Below the pieces are notes generated by a model. That model did not search any database. It had not been told where the DNA came from and saw nothing but the letters and a program-made list of their open reading frames with translations. DNA of 64,000 nucleotides from Amylostereum areolatum (Eukaryota; Basidiomycota; Agaricomycetes; Russulales; Stereaceae): the NCBI GenBank assembly GCA_012932865.1, contig SAXG01000040.1:310001-374000 (forward strand). Direction: 5' to 3'. The translations under genes and the position numbers were made by a program. Positions within the stretch are counted from its first letter, which is position 1. Every line of letters starts with the position of its first letter. Positions 51,693 to 60,757 of this stretch are shown here, in pieces.

Positions 51693-54600
51693 TTAGTGTC
51701 TTACTTTCGTCTTGCGTTTCTTTCGTCTCGCTGGTCTTCGTTCTTGCTGTGTTGCTTCAGTTTCGTCACGATCAGTGGCTTCTGTGTTGGTATCTTTGAT
51801 TGGCTGTGGTGGCAACTTCGGTGCCTTGGGGTTATTCCGGTGGAACTCTGCGATTGCATCTTTTGATCCTTCGAGATTAGATGCTGGTTCCCATGTGTTA
51901 CCGGAGTCTGGGTATCCTTTCCATTTTACGAAGTAGTGTAATGGTTCGGAATATCGTTTGTCTAATTTCGAGGCTACTATTGTTTCTAGTTCATAGAGTT
52001 CTTCATCGTTTACTAGTTCCGGAGGCGGCTTTTCGTAAGCTTCTCCATATTGTTCTGTTTCTTTGAACGGAATTAATAGTGTCGCGTGAAATACCGGATG
52101 TATTTTCCACTTCGCCAGTAGTTCTAAGCGATAGGTTACTGGTCCTATTACTTTTTTGATTTTGAATGGGCCAAATCGCTTTGGTGCTAGTTTAGTTTTC
52201 GGGTATACCGTGTTAAGGTTTTTTCCGTCTAACCATACTTGGTCACCCTGTTTGAGTTGATCTCGCAGTGTGAACGTTTGATCATGCTGCATTTTCATTA
52301 ATTTGGCAGCTATTTCCAGACTTGCTTCTGCGTTGTCCCATGCATCCTTAAAGTTCTTTATTCTTTCTTCGGCTGTCGGTATTCGCGGATCGGTTGGTAT
52401 TGCCGGGTTAAAAACCGGTTGATACCCGTGTAGGAGTTCAAATGGGGAAGCTTTCGTAGCTGAATGTTGTTTTATATTGTGTGCAAATTCTGCTTTTGGT
52501 AGAAGTTTTGCCCAATTCGTTTGGTCTCCGTTGCAGAATGCTCGAAGATATTGTTCTAACTCTTGATTCACTCTTTCTGTTTCTCCATCCGTCTGGGGAT
52601 GATACGCTGTACTGAGCGACGAGATAACTCCGAGGCTTTCGCAGATGGATTGGAATACTTTGGATGCGAATTGAGGGCCTCTGTCCGATATCATTCTTTT
52701 CCATAGTCCAAATCGTCTGTAAACATTGTCGATCAGAAGATCAGCTGTTTCTTCTGCGTTGATCGTCTTTAGGCACGGCGTGAATACTGCGGTTTTGGTG
52801 AACCTATCGACGACTACGTTGATCGAATCGAATCCGTTGGAGATCGGAAGATCTGTAATGAAATCTGATGTGATTGTTTCCCATGGTCGTTCTGGTATTT
52901 CCGTAGGTTGTAATGGATGTTTCGCCGGATGCGTGACATTCTTTGTTGACTGGCATACGGGACATCCTTGAACATAACCTTTTACGAAGGAAATCATCTT
53001 TGGCCACCAAAAGTTTCTTTGTACTAGCTCCAGAGTTTTCATTTCGCCTGGATGTCCAATCGTTTCTAGATCATGATGCGATTTTAGGATCATGCGTCTG
53101 AGTTCGAGATTCTGTGGCACATAGATCTTTCCTTTTCTGATGATCAGATCATTCTCGAAGTTCCAATCTTCGATTCCTTTTGCGAGGGTGCGTGGTCCCG
53201 ATCTTTTGATCGTATCTAACGCCGTCCAAACTTCATCATCTAGGTGTGAGAAGTTTCTTAGTTCTTTGAGAAGTTCTTTGTCTCCGACTGCTTCGACTGT
53301 TCCTCTTCCGGTGGCTCTAGCCCTGAAAACCGAAGGGTGAAGCAGGATGCGGTCGTCGTTGTCTGGAATATCTTCCTTATGATCTGGTCTTCTAGAAAGT
53401 CCATCTGCCTTGTTTGTACTTCCTGGTTTGTGTACCAAGGTGTAGTCGAAACGGGACAGATACAAGCTCCGTCGTGCTTGTCGTCGATTGAGTTTCTGAG
53501 CTGTTGTGAAATATTCTAGATTTTTGTGATCTGTCCAGATTTCGACTTTGTGGTTCGCTCCTTCTAGATAGTGTCGCCAGTGTTCTAAGGCTTTCACTAC
53601 TCCTAAGAGTTCTTTGTCGTATATCTCGTAATTTTGTTCCGCGGGAGATAGTGATTTGGATAGGTACGCGACCGGATGCCATCTTTCGATCTCATCTGGC
53701 TGCGATAGGATGGCTCCGTACGCAAAATCGGAGGCGTCACTCTCTATGCGGAATGGTTTGTTTTCATCGGGCATGATTAAGATTGGGGACGATGTGAATT
53801 CTCGTTTCAGTCTTTCGAAGGTACGTTCACATTCGGCCGTCCAGTTCCATTCGTGGTCTTTCTTTGTGAGCTGGAATAGGGGTCTGGCGATCTTGGAATA
53901 GTCTTTGATGAAGTGTCGATAGAAATTTCCAAATCCGAGGAATGATTGGACTTCTTTTACTTTCCTCGGTGTGGGCCATTTGGCTAGCCCTTGGACTTTG
54001 ACCGGATCCATCTGTACCTTGTTGTGCGTGATTATCACGCCTAGGTACTCGATCGATGGTTGTTCGAAGAAGCACTTCTCCGGTTTGAGGAATAGATCGT
54101 TCCGTTCTAGAAGTTGGAGGGCTTCTTTCATCAGTTTTCTATGTTCGTCGAGTGTTTCTGTAAATATCAGTATGTCATCCATATAGACCACTACTTTTCC
54201 GGTGTCTATTAATTCTTTGAATAGTGCGTTCATCATTGCTTGGAATGTTGCGGGTGAGTTGGTTAGTCCGAAGAACATTACCATTGGTTCGAAAAGGCCT
54301 CTGTTTGTTTTGAACGCAGCTTTCCATTGATCTCCTTCTTTGATCCGAACATTGTTGTATCCCCATCGGAGATCGAGCTTTGAGAAGATCTTAGCGCCCT
54401 TTAATTTGTCGATGAGATCTGAGATGAGCGGTATCGGGTATTCATTTTTGACCGTGATCGAGTTAAGATAGCGATAGTCCTGTACTGGTCGAAGAGATCC
54501 ATCTTTCTTCTTGATAAAGAAGAAGGGCGATGATATCTCTGATTTTGATTCTCGGATGTACCCTTTTCGTAGATGCTCGTCTATGAATGTGTCCAGTTCC

Positions 54601-55580
54601 TTCCGTTCTGGTACCGTCATTGGGTACACTTTGCAATTTCGAGGTTTCCATCCTTCAGTCAGGTCTATCGCGTGATCCCAAGGTCTGCTGATTGGGAAGC
54701 GTTCCGACGCTTTCTTTTCGAATACCTTCTGATACTGTTTGTAACTAGACGGAATCATCTCATCGAGTGTCTTCTTCTTCTCTCCTATGGCCGCTCTTTC
54801 TGCGAGTTCTTGTGCCTTGGTTGCTCTTGCTGTTATCCAAATACCGGGTTCGTTTGCTTCTTTTGCAATCGGCATTGTTTCTACGTCAGTTTTTCCATGG
54901 AACGTTCTGACTATCCTGATATCGGCGAGATCGGAGTTGGATTCGGGGTCTTCTTGTTCTTCTATCGTTGCGTGATAGTTGATCTTCTGTTCTTCGAATG
55001 ATTGTAGAGAGTGTTCGTCTTTTCCTTGGACGATCATTGTTTTACTGGTAGTGGAGCACGTACCTGGACATGTCTGTAGTGTAATCTGTCTCTTTCTCCA
55101 ATCGATATGAGGATTGTGTTTCTTGAGCCAAGGGGTTCCTAAGATTACTTCGTCTCCTCCCAGGGCTGTGACGAACAATCCTAAGTTTTCGCGGTGAATT
55201 TCTCCGTTGATCCCTTCCATCGTCATTGGAAGGTACACTTTCTGTTTGATCTCTCCTAGAGTGTTCCTAGATCCATCAACGTTATATATCGGTATTGGCT
55301 TCTTCAGTTGGATCAGATTCATCTTGTGTTTTCGTACGAAATCTGGATGGATCAGGGTGCTGCTTGCTCCGCTATCCAGCAGTGCCTTTGCGGCGGCTTT
55401 ACGGAACTTTCCATGAAACGTAACAGGTATATGAATTGATGGAGCGTGCGTTGCCCCATCTTGGTATGACCTTATATACACTGTTCTATTTACGTCATCT
55501 CCTGTTTCCTGCACAGGAGACCGATTTGAAAAGTTCATTGTCTGTGTCCTTTCAACAGCCGCGGTTGAAGGACGATTCAA
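51693..55580 (-). CDS. pol: Pol polyprotein of chromovirus 2
   Basis: About 1295 residues, uninterrupted. Protease ALLDSGASSTL (Asp near residue 69); reverse transcriptase with FFFIKKKDGSLRPVQD, LDLRWGYNNVRIKEGDQW, FFGLTNSPATFQAMM and YMDD (466-469); RNase H with ESDASDFAYGAILS and YEIYDKELLGV; integrase with HHDLETIGHPGEM ... GCPVCQSTK zinc module and DD35E whose last two residues are D966 and E1002; C-terminal chromodomain with YFVKWKGYPDSGNTWEP. Frame entry is TTG at 55580, consistent with -1 slippage at GGGTTTT (55580-55586). It differs clearly from chromovirus 1 pol (for example YMDD instead of YLDD), so they are separate families. All catalytic motifs that I can check are intact. Confidence 0.95.
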   Translation of the reverse strand: MNRPSTAAVERTQTMNFSNRSPVQETGDDVNRTVYIRSYQDGATHAPSIHIPVTFHGKFRKAAAKALLDSGASSTLIHPDFVRKHKMNLIQLKKPIPIYNVDGSRNTLGEIKQKVYLPMTMEGINGEIHRENLGLFVTALGGDEVILGTPWLKKHNPHIDWRKRQITLQTCPGTCSTTSKTMIVQGKDEHSLQSFEEQKINYHATIEEQEDPESNSDLADIRIVRTFHGKTDVETMPIAKEANEPGIWITARATKAQELAERAAIGEKKKTLDEMIPSSYKQYQKVFEKKASERFPISRPWDHAIDLTEGWKPRNCKVYPMTVPERKELDTFIDEHLRKGYIRESKSEISSPFFFIKKKDGSLRPVQDYRYLNSITVKNEYPIPLISDLIDKLKGAKIFSKLDLRWGYNNVRIKEGDQWKAAFKTNRGLFEPMVMFFGLTNSPATFQAMMNALFKELIDTGKVVVYMDDILIFTETLDEHRKLMKEALQLLERNDLFLKPEKCFFEQPSIEYLGVIITHNKVQMDPVKVQGLAKWPTPRKVKEVQSFLGFGNFYRHFIKDYSKIARPLFQLTKKDHEWNWTAECERTFERLKREFTSSPILIMPDENKPFRIESDASDFAYGAILSQPDEIERWHPVAYLSKSLSPAEQNYEIYDKELLGVVKALEHWRHYLEGANHKVEIWTDHKNLEYFTTAQKLNRRQARRSLYLSRFDYTLVHKPGSTNKADGLSRRPDHKEDIPDNDDRILLHPSVFRARATGRGTVEAVGDKELLKELRNFSHLDDEVWTALDTIKRSGPRTLAKGIEDWNFENDLIIRKGKIYVPQNLELRRMILKSHHDLETIGHPGEMKTLELVQRNFWWPKMISFVKGYVQGCPVCQSTKNVTHPAKHPLQPTEIPERPWETITSDFITDLPISNGFDSINVVVDRFTKTAVFTPCLKTINAEETADLLIDNVYRRFGLWKRMISDRGPQFASKVFQSICESLGVISSLSTAYHPQTDGETERVNQELEQYLRAFCNGDQTNWAKLLPKAEFAHNIKQHSATKASPFELLHGYQPVFNPAIPTDPRIPTAEERIKNFKDAWDNAEASLEIAAKLMKMQHDQTFTLRDQLKQGDQVWLDGKNLNTVYPKTKLAPKRFGPFKIKKVIGPVTYRLELLAKWKIHPVFHATLLIPFKETEQYGEAYEKPPPELVNDEELYELETIVASKLDKRYSEPLHYFVKWKGYPDSGNTWEPASNLEGSKDAIAEFHRNNPKAPKLPPQPIKDTNTEATDRDETEATQQERRPARRKKRKTKVRH

Positions 55581-57645
55581 AAACCCTGATTGTCTTTGAA
55601 TATGTTGGCAGTGCGTGCGAACGTTTCACTGTCCATCTTGTTCACAAGCTTGGTGATCTGATCAATCGGGGATTCTTCCTCTGTTAGATTCGCTGTTCGT
55701 GCATTGATCGTTGTTTGGGTACGTTTCTCTGGGCAGTTCCTGGAGATATGTCCTGGTTTCCGACAATAGAAGCACGATCCCGATTTCTGAAGTTCTGTAC
55801 GTTCTTGCGGGGCAAGGCGTCTGAAGCTTCGGTTGTTGTTTCCGGTCTGAGCGGCTCTGGCGGTAGTAACATTCCCTTTATTTCCGTTTCCTCTTCGGAA
55901 TGGGACGTACGGCTGCGGTTTCTTGTATAGGAGGGTGAGATCACTCGTCGGGTTCATTGGTCTCGTATAATGTCGTTGGAATGCTTGAGCTTCTCGCCAG
56001 TTATTATCGATGCGCAGTGCGAGTTCATACCATTCGTCGATATCGTTCGAGATGTGATCTCTCTTGAGAATCTCGACTACTATATCGTTGCGCAGTCCTC
56101 TCTTGAATTGGTCGATCAATGCTTTATGATCGTAACCGGCTTCCATAGCATAGTCTCTAAAGACCGTGATGTAATCTTTGGTTTCCATAGTGCCTTGTTC
56201 CAGGCGCTGTATGTTGAATCTAGCGTCTCTTCCGGGGTCTATGGATCTATGCCGCGCTCTCGTATCTTATCGATCTTGCTTATTAAGAGGGACGCCCAGT
56301 GAAGGGCGGGTCCATCTGTGAGATGCGAGAGTACAAAGGTTATCTTACGCATGTTGGTTTTGTATGCGTTGGGGAATGCTATGAAGCGAAGTACGCATTG
56401 TTCAACGAATTTTGCTGCCTTCGCTCGGTCTCTTCCGTCGTATACTCCTAGTGCGTTCAGTTTGAATCCTTTGTCTTTGTCTTCGGGTTTAGATCCAATT
56501 GTTCCTGTTCCTCCCGGTGGTGAATGCCATGGTGGGTGTCTCGGTCCTTCCGGAAGATCTGCGGTTGCTCCTCTTCCGAATACATAGTCCTGAACCTTTT
56601 TTCCTTTCTCATTATCAGCTGATCGGTCGGAAGGCGATGATGGTCGCGGTGATGGTGCTTTCCATCCTATTGGTTCGCCTAAACCGAATCCTATGGGGAA
56701 TCGAGTCTTATGTCTTGGTTTCGCGGGATCGGCTGGTGTTGGAGTTGCAGGCGTCTGGAGCGGTATATTAGTTTCTCCAGGGGGGACATTGCTAAGTGTG
56801 GCGGCGGGGTTGGGTATCGAGGTGGTAGCGTCTCCCATTGTCGTGACGTTCTCTGGTCTTCTGAATAGGTTTCCTTGTCTTCCTTTTCTGGTTTCGAAGA
56901 TGTCTTTGTCTGATTTAATTGATGGAGATCTTGTTGATTCTTCTGTATGTCTTTCCGTTTCTGCTGCGCTCGATGGGCTGCCTTCTCGACTTCTTCCGGA
57001 ATCGGACTTAATTTGGGGGTTTGATACAGTTCTCTTAGGTTCTGGCGCGGTTTCTTCTGGAGGTTGTGTGCCTGCTGCGGGTTCTTGAGGATGCTGGAGT
57101 TCGGTTTGAGGGTTCTGTGGTTCGGTTGTCGTGTCGGCTGTGTCGGTATCGGGATCAAATTCCCAGTAGTCCTTAATATTCCCGGTGTAAGGTTTCTCTT
57201 CGACTTTCTGTGCGTCCGGGTGTTTCCAGAGTTCTTCTGATGAGAGGGGCCCGATATGAGGTCTTGAATAATCTGGGCGCTTCCAATGTGAATTGTCGTA
57301 GCTTCCGTCTTCCTTTTCTCTTTTGGATCTATCTTTGAAGTATTCTGCTGCTGGGGGAAGATTGTATCTGTATATGGGTGGGTTCCACTGGTATGCGTAT
57401 GTCCCTTTGCTTTCTTTCGCAACGAGGGTTCCGTCGTAGTAAAAAAGGAGATGATAGGGGTCAAATGTCCAGCGATGATCTTCGTTTCCGTTAGGGAAGT
57501 CTCGACTGCAGTTTGATTGGAGTTGAGGGATCTCAAAATCTGATGGTCTTTTTTCAGCGGGTTGTTCCGCTGACTCCGTGGTGGGTGTTTCGTTTGACGC
57601 TCTGCGCCAAACTGTAGGGTGAGCTAGTGTAGAGGAGAGCTCGTT
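55577..57645 (-). pseudogene. gag: Gag of chromovirus 2, broken by an 8-bp duplication
   Basis: The frame is open from 57645, just after a TAG at the LTR edge, to TAG 56241-56239, then continues in another frame from about 56236 to the TGA at 55579-55577. The first in-frame ATG is at 56838 (MGDATTSIPNPA), yet the 269 codons before it look coding (RWTFDPYHLLFYYDG, YAYQWNPPIYRYNLPP). The capsid part includes KLNALGVYDGRDRAKAAKFV and MRKITFVLSHLTDGPALHWA, then METKDYITVFRDYAMEAGY and the CCHC knuckle CFYCRKPGHISRNC. The break is an imperfect 8-bp tandem duplication (56235-56250); one copy restores GIDPGRD. The initiation site is unclear. Confidence 0.75.
55580..55586 (-). other. Putative -1 frameshift heptamer, chromovirus 2
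   Basis: Minus-strand GGGTTTT, read G GGT TTT in the gag frame and followed at once by TGA (55579-55577). Slippage by -1 enters pol at TTG (55580). Same sequence and same distance to the stop as in chromovirus 1 (1412-1418). Confidence 0.68.
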
Positions 57646-57649
57646 CTAG

Positions 57650-58147
57650 TGTTAAGGACGGTCCTTATCACGTGACAAGCGGCTCAGGCTACAGTACTCT
57701 TACGCGTGAGAGGTGGGATCAGGTGATCCAGACGTCTCGGTTTACACGAAGGTGAAGGTCGATAGATAAAGCAGTAAGTCTTCGCGGAAGACTTAGGCGA
57801 GCCTATCGACTTAGTATGCTTAGGATTCTCTTTAGTGCTTAAGAGGAGGTTCTTATTCAGAACAGTCCTGTATTTACAAAGAGAACGAGCTGGGGAATAG
57901 CTCGCTCGTTGAGCCTCCTTTTATAGGAAAGGAGGTCGAGTAAATATATGTACATTCGGCGACGGTTGTATCAAGTATCTACGGAGACGAACTGTGGCAC
58001 CGTCAAGGCTATGCCGTTGGGACGGTGACGATCTGTGGCAGCGTCGTTGAGACGGTTAAGAGCTGGGGCGCAGTCGTAATCCGTCGTTTAGCGACGTCCT
58101 TCCTAGTAAGGCAATGGAAAATGAAGTACCTTGGACAAGTTGTAACA
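57650..58147 (-). repeat. 5' LTR of chromovirus 2 (498 bp)
   Basis: TGTTA ... TAACA as in the left LTR, with one full 41-bp unit (57986-58026) and a partial copy. The 41 bp length difference to the left LTR equals exactly one repeat unit. Confidence 0.96.
57917..57926 (-). promoter_or_regulatory. TATA box in the 5' LTR of chromovirus 2
   Basis: Minus-strand CTATAAAAGG, with the 41-bp repeats about 60 bp upstream in transcript sense. The same box is at 48231-48240 in the 3' LTR. Likely start of the genomic RNA shortly downstream. Confidence 0.6.
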
Positions 58148-58152
58148 CCGCT
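58148..58152 (+). repeat. Target-site duplication CCGCT, right copy
   Basis: Matches 47959-47963. It is part of a coding codon pair (CAG CGG on the minus strand) of gene E. Confidence 0.95.
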
Positions 58153-59127
58153 GTCCTTTACGCGGATGACCTCCCGGTGCATAGATGATGTCGGACTGCG
58201 CCTTTTTACCTGCCAGAAAGGTCAGTTATCTATGTTCCAAAAAGGAGGGTCGACGTACCAAACACCTTGTTCGCCCACGGCTCGACAAGCCCGATGACCG
58301 TCTCCTCAAAGTCGGCCGTGACGTCCCGAACTTGAAGGGCTTTCCCGAGGACATTGTTGCTGTCATGTCTACCTCCTCGTGAATATGGCGGACATATAGA
58401 ACAACTAAGTGAATTTACATTGCGACCGTCACATGTGAGCCGGTGTCATAGGCGGTAACAATTACGACCCGAACACCCAAGACGCGGAACACGGCGGCGG
58501 AGAACTTGGTGCAGAAGCGGAAGAGCCGAGACTCGGCAAAGCTGCAAAGAGAAAGTGAGTACACACGCTGTAACACTGCATGGAGAACGTACTGGCGTTG
58601 AGCCTCGGGCGGAGGAGAACGCTCCATCCACATCTTTGCCTCCTCCCGGTACTCCTGTTCCTTGTCGCCTAGCTCTTTCGACACCTGAACAACTCCTTTT
58701 GACCAGTACTTGATGTAATCTTGGGAGCCGGCCGCGGCTCCAGAAAGTGTAGCAACGACCTCCCTCACCTTGTCCCCGTGGTAGTAACAAAGAATTTCGC
58801 GCCATGTGAAGCGGGTGAACCACCGCCAGAAACCGAGAGACTCCTTCTGCCGCTTTCCCTTGTCATGATAGTACGAGCTTACGGCCTGTAAGGAAGGGAT
58901 GGATGGGATGAATGGACGAAAGAAATGAAAGGAAGGTGTGGACATACATTCCGCACGCTTGCCTTCTTAGCAGCCGTTGTGGACCCGCGAAGGAGACATA
59001 CGCTATCGGTCATTTTGGTGACCAAGGCATTTCGAGCCTTCTTATTTTTGGACGTCTGGAAGGTCTCCAATTCTGTCCGCAGGTGCTCGCGCTCCTCCTC
59101 GGTGAGGGGGTCGGGAGACTGTGACAT
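58148..59127 (-). pseudogene. Gene E (BIG1-like), N-terminal part
   Basis: Exons 59127-58948, 58885-58593, 58541-58419, 58368-58259 and 58209-58148 join in phase with introns of 49-62 bp. The start is MSQSPDPLTEEEREHLRTEL; next come GFWRWFTRFTWREILCYYHG, VVATLSGAAAGSQDYIKYWS, DKEQEYREEAKMWMERSPPP, ESRLFRFCTKFSAAVFRVLG, VTAYDTGSHVTVAIHDSNNV and ETVIGLVEPWANKVFGKKAQ. The last exon ends exactly at the target duplication of chromovirus 2; after removing the element and one CCGCT the frame continues at 47958. Motif order parallels BIG1 (E-x-R, W-rich middle, then the RLF/VLGV region against LLLP/MCGVPL). Function unknown. Confidence 0.7.
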
Positions 59128-60757
59128 TGTGGGCCGGGTGAGAGGGAGAAGGGGCCGGCGGTGGAGGTGAAAGACAGGAATAGAGGGTAGATTTTTGTGG
59201 TGCGATACGGAGTGCACGGACAGCAATTGGAAACTATTGCCATGGAGGATCTAGTGAAATGCATGTCTCAGATGCATCTGACAAGGCAGGAACTCAGTCC
59301 ACAGTCAAATGTGGATGGTGTTCATGTGTTCTACGTCCCGGCACCTCATTCTTACCACCTCCAGCCGACAAATATGTCTGGATACCTGTGCAAGTGCAAC
59401 GCTTATACCCGCTGGATTAGTGGAATACCTTAGTGAAAGAACACAAACAAACAAACTGACCAGGGACCCGGATCCGGCACGGCTTCGGCCTAGACTGGCA
59501 GAACCGTCCTGCCGACTAGGCCCAGGTTCCTTGATGGCGCCATCTCCGCTGCTTAGGCACCCCCATTCAAGTCACCAACAATTGAACTGCTCACCCTCGA
59601 TGCATGTAGACTCGAGAGCAGTCACTTCGAATAACTCGAGCACTCTGGGATTCCGTGGGGCAGAGACTCACGAGGGCTCGTTATCTGGTACGCAGACTAG
59701 CCGTAGAGCCGCGCTTTTGGTCCGACGACTCTCGGCCCACTACGCAATTGAGGGCCAGAGATATCCGTGTCATGGCTCATTCCGTCATGTATCCCAGGAT
59801 GCATACTTGATTCTCTACGTCTGTATGATTTCGAGGGATTCAGGAGCATTCAGAGACAAGCAAAGGTGTCTTTGCCGTGATTTATCGGCCCGAGACTGAG
59901 GGAACCCGGGGGGGCAAAGAACACAGATGGCAGAAATTAGAGAGAGGCGGGGCGTTTGAGCATCATTCTGTGCTCATGCAACTCACTCTCACTGTCTTGT
60001 TCCACGTTGTTTTGCACCCCAGCACTGTTTCACTCTGTCGGCCTCGGCCCGAATGTCATGCACGGTGAGGGGCGACCCATGTGAGCCTTCTCCCATTCAT
60101 TGTGGGTGGATAAACACAAGGTAGTGTTGCATATCGAGTGATAATGGGTGTTTGACCGTCTATTGAAACATGTTCCACCACCTGTTCTGTACCTCCATGA
60201 TGTCCTCGCCCACTGCTCGCTCCACTGCAATGCAGCAGCACAACCCCTCGCCACCGTTCACTCTCGGCACGTCAATATCATTCAGTCGATATTGAATAAG
60301 TCGAAAACATTGAGTAAAGTATGCTCACCCGAGAAGGCCGGAATACCACCTCTCTCGACCTGATCCTCCTCTATAAGAGCGAGAGCACAGTTCCACCTTG
60401 CTGGATATATGCATGTACTAATCATTTGTATGCCAGAACATGATTATGCGCTTACCTTATTTTACACGGCATCGCAAACGGTCCATATCACAAAAATTGC
60501 CATTTGGGAGGTAAATTTTGGCAGAGAGTATGAGAGATCCTCTATCGCAGAAATCCCTGTGGTGTTAAAAATCTGGAATTTATTTAGCACAAAGCCACGC
60601 AGGCATCCTCCACGATCACGGAAACAGTTTGCTTATCGGGGGAGGGACGAAGACCAGAGACCGGACTTGAGTATGGATGTAGGAGCTGCCGGCATATGCC
60701 GGACAAGGTTGCGAGCACGTTTGAAATTGGGTTTGTGCTTCATCAACCCAACGACCA
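59128..60757. other. Intergenic, no supported gene
   Basis: Lies between the divergent starts of gene E and KDZ transposase 2. Several open frames exist, but none shows introns, family motifs or a consistent protein composition. AT-richer around 60400-60600. Confidence 0.5.

Larger units (their letters stand above)
47964..58147 (-). mobile_element. Chromovirus 2: complete Ty3/gypsy element, 10,184 bp
   Basis: On the minus strand: 5' LTR (58147-57650), gag frame (57645-55577), pol (55580-51693), extra coding region (51609-48529), polypurine tract (48516-48503), 3' LTR (48502-47964). Flanked by CCGCT on both sides. The two LTRs differ by three substitutions that I can see and one 41-bp repeat unit, so the insertion is recent. 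It interrupts gene E. Ty3/gypsy elements of this group usually end shortly after pol; here about 3.2 kb lies between pol and the 3' LTR. The CTAGAACG after the 5' LTR does not look like a standard primer-binding site, so the primer is unknown. Confidence 0.96.

Noticed and set aside
57600..57649. tRNA primer-binding site after the 5' LTR of chromovirus 2
   Set aside because: The bases after the LTR do not start with TGG; a TGGCGC occurs about 40 bases later, but I cannot match it to a tRNA 3' end.
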